From positions 1 to 39,838 of the forward strand of contig JAUYRZ010000127.1 in assembly GCA_030695565.1 (NCBI GenBank): 39,838 nucleotides of DNA, read 5' to 3'. Numbering within the stretch: position 1 is the stretch's first letter; each line of letters starts with the position of its first letter. The notes under the pieces were generated by a model. That model saw nothing but the letters and a program-made list of their open reading frames with translations. It was not told the origin of the DNA and did not search any database. The DNA comes from Archangium sp. Lineage in GTDB: Bacteria > Myxococcota > Myxococcia > Myxococcales > Myxococcaceae. The position numbers were made by a program, and so were the translations under genes. Below, piece after piece: positions 34,454 to 39,838 of this stretch.

Positions 34454-34491
34454 CCGCCGTGCCTCTTTTCAAGCGGCGCGGCGGTGTTTTT
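34454..34491 (+). terminator. Intrinsic terminator of ssb
   Basis: 10-bp stem CCGCCGTGCC/GGCGCGGCGG (one G-T pair), 11-base loop, then TGTTTTT. It lies 28 bases after the ssb stop. Confidence 0.85.
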
Positions 34492-34720
34492 CGAACGCTG
34501 GTTTCGCCGAGCAGATCGACACTTCCCGACCGCTGGCGCGCGCTTCACGAGTCGAAGTAGGGTGCGTTTTCGAGAGGCAGGAGCGTGCCGGCGCTTCGGA
34601 AGAGCACTTGACGAAGTAGTCGGCTTTCTGTTTTGTGCCCCGCCATTCAACCGATACACCTTTCACGACATCAGCGCCGAGCCCGGTCAGCGCTGAACAC
34701 CACGACGTAGGAGTAGCCCG

Positions 34721-36259
34721 ATGAACGTTAGAGCACTCGCGCTCGGAGCCCTGGTTGGCTTCGTGGTCGCATTTACCCCCTCCTGTAGCCCTCCCAAGTG
34801 TGGCCCGCAGAACTGTGACGGCTGCTGCGACACCAAGGGCACCTGCGTCAAGAAGCCCAACAACAACAACAACACCACCTGCGGATCGGCGGGAAACACC
34901 TGCAGCGATTGCGCGATGCAAGGCTCGACCTGTAACTCCGCCACCTCCACCTGCGGCACCACGGGCGGCGGCACGGGCGGTGGCACGGGCGGCATGGACG
35001 CAGGCGGCTGCGACGGCTGCCTGCTCCCCAGCGGCGCTTGCGTGGCCCTGTCCCGCACCTCGGTGATCAACTGCGGCCGCAATGAAGCGCGCTGCGCTGC
35101 CTGCGCCTCGGGCGAGCTGTGCACCGCGGGCGTGTGCGAAGTGCCAATCGGCTCGAAGAAGGTGGGAGAAGCCTGCTCGACCGACATGGAGTGCCAGGGC
35201 TCTGGCATGGGCTCGCTCGGTCCGAGCGCGATCTGCAAGAAGACCACGACCAGCGGCAACGGCACCTACGCCGGCGGTTACTGCACCCTGCGTTGCGGCA
35301 CGGCCGGCACCTCGTGCCCGACCGGCTCGACCTGCGTCGGCCTGCTGCCCGCGTACGGCGAAGCCGACACCATTTGCTGGGACAACTGCAGCGCCAGCGG
35401 CGCTGGCGACGTGTGCCGTACGCCTGGCTACGGCTGCTACCGCGTCGGCAACAACAACGCCTGCTGGATCAACCCCCCCCCGGAGGTCGACGCCGGCGTC
35501 CCTGCCGACAAGGTCGGCAACGCCTGCACCAGCACCGCCCAGTGCATCAACCCGCCCGAGACCGGCGGCGTCTGCCTCAGCCGCGAGTTCAACTACAGCT
35601 GGGAGAGCTTGGGCGGCTCCTGCTCGAAGCAGGGCTGCCTCAGCAACAGCGAGTGCTCCAGCGACGCGGGCGCGCTGTGCATCGACTTCACCGGAGACGA
35701 TCCAAGCATCTGCGTGGCCAAGTGCGCTGACTCCCGCGACGGTGGTCAGTCCACCTGCCGCAACGGGTTCCTCTGTGAGCCGTACGTGACCGGTCTGCCC
35801 GACGGCGGCCGCATGACCTCGACCGACGGCTTCTGCGTGCCTCCCGAGGCGCCGGTTCCCACCTCCGTGGGCGAAGCGTGCACCGTGGCCGCTGACTGCA
35901 GCGTCCCCACCGGCGCCATCGCCGACTGCTTCCCGCCCACCCTGCCTGACGGTGGCGCGAGCGGCTTCACCGGCGGTTACTGCACGCGGTTCCAGTGTGC
36001 GGGCGACAGCGACTGCAGCGCTGACGGTGGTTCGCAGTGCTTCGGCATCGGCGCGAACAACACGGCCTGCTTCCGTGGCTGCCCCGCGTCGGACGGTGGT
36101 CAGTCGACCTGCCGTGCCGGCTTCGTCTGCGCGGCCTACGGCCTGGCGGACGGTGGCTCGAGCATCGACGGCATCTGCGACCGCGCGTGCAACGCGGTGG
36201 GCGCTCCTGCCTGCCCGATGGGCCGCACCTGCAGCCCGACCAGCGGCTACTGCGAATAA
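34721..36259 (+). CDS. Cysteine-rich secreted lipoprotein (paralogue of the gene at 3433-4827)
   Basis: 512 residues. The signal peptide ends VAFTPS-Cys22, a likely lipidation site. An N-terminal Cys module resembles the paralogue (NCDGCCDTKGTC versus NCTGCCDSSGQC), with an Asn run NNNNN. A short Gly/Thr/Met linker (about 86-98) follows, much shorter than in the paralogue. Then several Cys-rich repeats of EACSTDMEC / GACTVAADC type occur, with repeated SDGGQSTCRxGF(L/V)C motifs at about 337 and 456. LPDGGASGFTGGYCT and a C-terminal SGYCE also match. AGGAG lies nine bases before the ATG. A strong terminator follows. No catalytic motif; probably a disulfide-rich surface or matrix protein. Confidence 0.82.
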   Translation: MNVRALALGALVGFVVAFTPSCSPPKCGPQNCDGCCDTKGTCVKKPNNNNNTTCGSAGNTCSDCAMQGSTCNSATSTCGTTGGGTGGGTGGMDAGGCDGCLLPSGACVALSRTSVINCGRNEARCAACASGELCTAGVCEVPIGSKKVGEACSTDMECQGSGMGSLGPSAICKKTTTSGNGTYAGGYCTLRCGTAGTSCPTGSTCVGLLPAYGEADTICWDNCSASGAGDVCRTPGYGCYRVGNNNACWINPPPEVDAGVPADKVGNACTSTAQCINPPETGGVCLSREFNYSWESLGGSCSKQGCLSNSECSSDAGALCIDFTGDDPSICVAKCADSRDGGQSTCRNGFLCEPYVTGLPDGGRMTSTDGFCVPPEAPVPTSVGEACTVAADCSVPTGAIADCFPPTLPDGGASGFTGGYCTRFQCAGDSDCSADGGSQCFGIGANNTACFRGCPASDGGQSTCRAGFVCAAYGLADGGSSIDGICDRACNAVGAPACPMGRTCSPTSGYCE

Positions 36260-36281
36260 GCGGTAGCAGTTCATGATTCAC

Positions 36282-36323
36282 GGGGGGCGGCACTCTCTTC
36301 GAGTGGCGCCCCCCTTTCTTTTT
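36282..36323 (+). terminator. Intrinsic terminator after the cysteine-rich lipoprotein gene
   Basis: 14-bp stem GGGGGGCGGCACTC/GAGTGGCGCCCCCC with one mismatch, 5-base loop, followed by TTTCTTTTT. It sits 22 bases after the stop. Confidence 0.9.
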
Positions 36324-36340
36324 CCGATGGAGCCTTACCG

Positions 36341-37225
36341 ATGGCTGACTCGATCGTTCGAGCCCTCTTGCAGGACAGCAACCTGAAGGTGTCCGTGGCG
36401 GTGCTCACCCAGACTGCCCGCGATGGGCGGCAGCGGCATCACCTCAAGGCGGCCTCGGCGTCGCTCTTCGCCCAGGGCCTGCTGGGGGGCGCGTTGATGG
36501 CCTCGTTGCAGAAGGGCGAGACGCGCATCAACCTGCAGCTCGAGTGTGATGGGCCGATGCGCGGGTTCTTCGTCGATGCCGCTGCGGAGGGCGACATTCG
36601 CGGGTACGTGAAGAACCCCGACGTCGACATGGAGCTCTCGGAGGGCGTCTTTCAGTGGCGCGCCGCGCTGGGCAACTCGGGCTTCATCTCGGTGCTGCGC
36701 GACACGGGCGGCGAGTACTACCGCTCGTCGGTCGAGCTGATCTCGATGCGCCTGGCAGACGATCTGAATCACTACTTCAAGACCTCCGACCAGGTGGCCA
36801 CCCGCGTCGCGCTGACGGTTCAGCGTGAGGGCAAGGAGGGCCTGGGCAAGGTGGCGGGCGTGCTGGTGCAGGCGTTGCCCGACGCCGACCTGGAGGCGCT
36901 CAAGCGCATCGCGGGCGATCTGGAGAGCCGGCTGCACGACGCGGTGGAGAAGACCGACCCGCTCGACGCGAACGCACTGCTGGCCGCCTTGTTCCCCGGG
37001 GTGCCTTCGATGATCGAGACGCCGGTGCGGTTTGCCTGCACCTGCAGCCACGAACGGGCGATGACCACGCTGGAGAGCCTGGGCGCGACCGAGGTGCAGA
37101 CCATCGTCGACACCCTGGGCAGCACCGCGGTGACCTGCCAGTTCTGCGGCACCAAACACGAGATCTCGCTCAAGGATCTCTGGGCGATCCTCGAGCGGCT
37201 GGGTCACCCGCAGCACCGCAACTGA
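36341..37225 (+). CDS. hslO: Hsp33 family redox-regulated chaperone
   Basis: 294 residues, standard Hsp33 size. The N-terminal substrate-binding domain starts DSIVRALLQDSNLKVSVAVL. The C-terminal zinc/redox switch has C233-x-C235 (FACTCSHERA) and C266-x-x-C269 (TCQFCGTKHEIS), the four conserved cysteines. Under oxidation zinc is released and the protein becomes an ATP-independent holdase in the cytoplasm. Its start is 17 bases after the upstream terminator, so a promoter must overlap that hairpin region or transcription must read through. It ends three bases from the convergent OmpA-family gene. Confidence 0.95.
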   Translation: MADSIVRALLQDSNLKVSVAVLTQTARDGRQRHHLKAASASLFAQGLLGGALMASLQKGETRINLQLECDGPMRGFFVDAAAEGDIRGYVKNPDVDMELSEGVFQWRAALGNSGFISVLRDTGGEYYRSSVELISMRLADDLNHYFKTSDQVATRVALTVQREGKEGLGKVAGVLVQALPDADLEALKRIAGDLESRLHDAVEKTDPLDANALLAALFPGVPSMIETPVRFACTCSHERAMTTLESLGATEVQTIVDTLGSTAVTCQFCGTKHEISLKDLWAILERLGHPQHRN

Positions 37226-37228
37226 GGG

Positions 37229-38083
37229 TCACTGCCTGGCGTCGAGGGCCTTGAGCTCTTCGAAGCCGGGCAGCTGCGAGAGGTCGGGCACGATGATGAT
37301 CTCGATGCGCCGGTTCTGCGCCTTGGTCTCCTTCGAGTCATTGGAGGCCACCGGGCGGGTCTCGGCGAACGACGCGGCCGAGATGCGCTCGCCGGGCAGG
37401 CCCGCCTCGACCATCGCCTTGAGCACCGTGATGGCGCGTGAGGAGGCCAGCTCCCAGTTGCTGGGGTACTGGGCCGAGGCGATGGGCACGTTGTCGGTGT
37501 GGCCTTCGACCTGAAACCCACGCCTGGGGATCGACGCGAGCACCTGGCCGACCTCGGCGATGGCGGCCTTGCCCTCCTTGGAGAGGCTGGCCGAACCCGA
37601 GGCGAAGAGGATGTCGGTGGCGAGCACCACCACCATGCGGCCTTCGACGATCTTCACCTTCAACTTGCCGGCGTCGATCAAGCTGCGGAACCGGGCGATC
37701 AGGTTCTTGAACTCGGCGATGCGGCCCTCGGCCTCGGCGCGGCGTTTCTCCAGCTCGGCCAGGGCGCGGGTCATGTCTTCCACCGACGATTGCAGGCGGC
37801 TCTTGTCTTTGGTCACCGCGGCCATGTCGGCGTGCAGCTTGTCGATGCGGGCGCCCAGAGCTCTGGCCTTCTCCTGCTCGTCGGTGAGCTGGGCCTCGAG
37901 CGACTGCTTGTCGGCGGCCAGGCGCTTCTGCTTCGCCTCCAGCGCGGCCAGCGCCCTGTTCTTCTCTTCCAGGGTGGTCTCCAGCCCGTCGCGTTCGGTC
38001 TGCAGGGCGTCGAAGGTCTTCTGGGTCACGCAAGCCAGCGGAGTCAGCAGGATCAAGATCAGAAGGCGTCGCATGGCGGGCAT
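37229..38083 (-). CDS. OmpA-family peptidoglycan-binding lipoprotein
   Basis: 284 residues from ATG at 38083. Alternatives are ATG 38074 and ATG 38095; 38083 is favoured because GAGG lies 10-12 bases upstream. A short signal peptide ends near TPLA-Cys, a less typical lipobox. Residues ~20-130 form a long coiled coil rich in Leu/Glu/Lys/Ala. The C-terminal OmpA domain (about 150-265) has LFASGSASL, EGHTDNVPI, NWELASSRA and KAQNRRIEI, with the conserved Asp and Arg that bind diaminopimelate in peptidoglycan. It likely spans from the outer membrane to the cell wall, as in MotB/Pal-type proteins. It is convergent with hslO and divergent from the HEAT-repeat gene. Confidence 0.88.
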   Translation of the reverse strand: MPAMRRLLILILLTPLACVTQKTFDALQTERDGLETTLEEKNRALAALEAKQKRLAADKQSLEAQLTDEQEKARALGARIDKLHADMAAVTKDKSRLQSSVEDMTRALAELEKRRAEAEGRIAEFKNLIARFRSLIDAGKLKVKIVEGRMVVVLATDILFASGSASLSKEGKAAIAEVGQVLASIPRRGFQVEGHTDNVPIASAQYPSNWELASSRAITVLKAMVEAGLPGERISAASFAETRPVASNDSKETKAQNRRIEIIIVPDLSQLPGFEELKALDARQ

Positions 38084-38142
38084 GGTGCCATACACCTCAG
38101 CTGGTTCAACTCAGGCCCGCGGAGGTCTAGCGTCGGTCACCT

Positions 38143-39768
38143 ATGGATCCGTTGGAGCGAATCGCGAAGCTGCTCGACGACGAGTCACCCCGCAAACGCA
38201 TCGCCGCCGCGGTGGTGCTCGGTGAGCTGAAGGTGAAAGACGCGGGCGTGGTGGCGCGGCTCATCGCCATGGCGAAAGACCCCATCGACGCCTACGCCGA
38301 GGCGGGCGTGGAGGCGCTGGGCAGCATCCGCGCGGTCAAGGCGCTGCCGGTGCTCTTCGAGACGCTCGCGCGCGGCAAGGAGCTGCAGCTCAAGGCCCGG
38401 GCCGCGATCGCCGAGCTGGGCGAAGACGCGTTGCCCGAGATCCGCGCCCGCCTGGTCAACGCCACGCCCGAAGTGCGCGCGGTGCTCTCGCAGCTGCTGC
38501 CCGCGGTCGGAGGCCGGCAGAGCTTCGAGCTGGCGCTCGAGGGCCTGCGTGATCAGCCATGGGACGCGATCAACAAGGTCGCGCTCTCGGTGCGCCAGGA
38601 GGCGCGGAGCATGAGCGAGGCCGAACGCCGCGTGATGAAGACGCAGTGCGAGAAGTTCCTGGCGAAGAAGAAGTCAGCCGATGACGAACCCGCGGTGCGC
38701 GGCATCATCAAGATCCTCGGCTTCCTCGAGCTGGCCGACACGCAGGATCTGATCATCACGTACCTGGGCACCAAGCAGCCGCCGGCGATTCGCATGGAGG
38801 CCACCACCGCGCTGCGCTTCGCCCTCGCGAAGGGGCCCTCGAAGAAGGCGCTGCGCCGGTTGATGGAGCTGCTGCTCGACGCCGACCCGCTGGTGGGACG
38901 CGCGGCGAGAGACTCGTTGACGGTGCTGAAGATCGGCGCGGAGTTCTCAGAGGAGTTGGCCGAACTCTGCGCCTCGGAGATCGGTGAGGTCGCGTTGTGG
39001 GCCATCGGCCACCTGGGCGCCCTGGCGGTGAGCGAGAAGGGCGCGGCGGGCAAGCTCGCGGCCAGGACGTTGCTGCCGGTGGCGCGCAGTGCCGAGCGGG
39101 CCCGTGCCGAAGCCGCCTCGAAGGTGCTCGCGCAGCTGCCCGGTGGTGACTCGCTGCTCGCCGAAGCGTTGGCCGAAGCGGAAGACGAGACGGGCGCGCA
39201 GGTATTGGCCGACGTGCTGGGGCCGCTCTCTGCTGCGCTAGGCAAGAAGGACGTGAAGCGGCTGCTGGATGCGGGCGGAAAGAACCTCACCCAACACCTC
39301 GCCGTCGCGCGAAAGCAGCTCGAGCCAGTGCGCGCCGCCGCCCCCGAAGCCTGGGCCGAGGTGCTTCGCGAAAAGGCGAAGTCGCTCCAGAAGAAGGACC
39401 CCGCGAGGGCCGAAGCGATTGGTCAGCTGCTCGGCCGCTCGATGGTGGCCACCACGGCGGATCGGTTCGGCCTGGTGGTGCAGCAGCTCTCGCACTCCAG
39501 CCTCGACCCGCACCCCCGCGCACGTCAGCGTGATCCCGCGTTGGCCGAGTTGGAGAAGCTCCACCAAGAAGGCTTCAAGATCGGCGACGCGGTGAACAAG
39601 GACAAGAAGGTCACCGACGAGGCCCGCTACTACGTGGGCGTGCACTTCGCGGAGAAGCCCCTGTTCGAGCTGAAGAACCTCGGCGCGGAGATTCTCGAAG
39701 GGCTTGCCACGGGGAAGACGAAGATCGCGCGGGCAGCGAAGAACAAGCTGAAGCTGCTCCAGCTCTGA
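38143..39768 (+). CDS. HEAT-repeat protein, hypothetical
   Basis: 541 residues, almost all alpha-helical. The N-terminal half shows several HEAT-type helical pairs, for example SPRKRIAAAVVLGELK (15-30), IDAYAEAGVEALGSIRAVKA (about 47-66) and LKARAAIAELGEDALPEIRARL. Further degenerate repeats are around 180-330. The C-terminus (about 400-541) is Lys/Arg/Glu-rich with less clear repeats. HEAT arrays serve as protein-binding scaffolds; no enzymatic motif, signal peptide or membrane segment is present. The ATG at 38143 is the only start that fits the first repeat. It shares a 59-base gap with the divergent OmpA-family gene. Confidence 0.85.
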   Translation: MDPLERIAKLLDDESPRKRIAAAVVLGELKVKDAGVVARLIAMAKDPIDAYAEAGVEALGSIRAVKALPVLFETLARGKELQLKARAAIAELGEDALPEIRARLVNATPEVRAVLSQLLPAVGGRQSFELALEGLRDQPWDAINKVALSVRQEARSMSEAERRVMKTQCEKFLAKKKSADDEPAVRGIIKILGFLELADTQDLIITYLGTKQPPAIRMEATTALRFALAKGPSKKALRRLMELLLDADPLVGRAARDSLTVLKIGAEFSEELAELCASEIGEVALWAIGHLGALAVSEKGAAGKLAARTLLPVARSAERARAEAASKVLAQLPGGDSLLAEALAEAEDETGAQVLADVLGPLSAALGKKDVKRLLDAGGKNLTQHLAVARKQLEPVRAAAPEAWAEVLREKAKSLQKKDPARAEAIGQLLGRSMVATTADRFGLVVQQLSHSSLDPHPRARQRDPALAELEKLHQEGFKIGDAVNKDKKVTDEARYYVGVHFAEKPLFELKNLGAEILEGLATGKTKIARAAKNKLKLLQL

Positions 39769-39810
39769 CTGAACCGAATCGTCACCGGCCAGTCCTCGCA
39801 AGGAACAGCC

Positions 39811-39838
39811 CCACCGTTCGCATCGAGCGCAGTCGAGA
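39811..39838. repeat. Interspersed repeat, copy B (cut by the window edge)
   Basis: ACCGTTCGCATCGAGCGC then AGTCGAGA, nearly identical to 29901-29930. It lies downstream of the HEAT-repeat gene and continues past the window. Confidence 0.7.

Noticed and set aside
34469-36274. Leftward 601-codon open frame opposite the second cysteine-rich lipoprotein
   Set aside because: Ala/Gly/Arg/Val-rich shadow, runs through the ssb terminator and lacks any motif.

Overview
The window is GC-rich, densely coded chromosomal DNA. It looks like a myxobacterium or close relative (Myxococcota/deltaproteobacterial type). The basis is the strong G/C bias at third codon positions, many large secreted lipoproteins, cysteine-rich Gly/Thr-linker lipoproteins, a GAF/HD-GYP protein, a Lys/Ala-rich histone-H1-like tail and a HEAT-repeat protein. 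That assignment is an inference from style; there is no rRNA or other marker gene. I saw no tRNA, rRNA, CRISPR array, transposase, phage gene or replication origin.

Layout. 1-2055: a possible gene end, a two-gene leftward operon (membrane-anchored Pro-rich protein and a beta-hydroxyacid dehydrogenase) and a small ORF. 2057-7751: a PlsC-like acyltransferase, a cysteine-rich lipoprotein, an ABC ATPase/permease pair and YccF. 7755-12931: TfoX-like and TonB-like proteins, an ATP-dependent DNA ligase overlapping an NFACT (RqcH-like) gene, and a probable outer-membrane protein. 12932-13577 is the only long gene-poor stretch; it looks like the control region of the next operon. 13578-22114: two tandem, paralogous metzincin-type zinc-metalloprotease lipoproteins of about 1,400 residues each, closed by a clear terminator. 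22212-29826: SprT-like metalloprotein, ASCH protein, pyruvate kinase, GAF/HD-GYP protein, ribulose-phosphate 3-epimerase and a 715-residue lipoprotein. 29962-34426: SDR oxidoreductase, SRPBCC protein with a histone-like tail, PBP4-type DD-peptidase with an extra helical C-terminal domain, and SSB. 34721-39768: a second cysteine-rich lipoprotein, Hsp33, an OmpA-family lipoprotein and a HEAT-repeat protein.

Most genes stand alone or in pairs. The clear transcription units are dehydrogenase-anchored protein, small ORF-acyltransferase, ABC ATPase-permease (4-base overlap), TonB-like-TfoX (ATGA overlap), ligase-NFACT (17-base overlap) and the two metalloproteases. Housekeeping genes are mixed with lineage-specific envelope and secretion genes.

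The two strongest observations are these. First, the tandem giant metzincin lipoproteins, whose role is unknown. Second, a family of short C/T-rich REP-like palindromes: seven copies, every one at a junction between convergent genes. One copy is built in frame into the C-terminus of the TfoX-like protein, and two form an inverted REPIN-like doublet.
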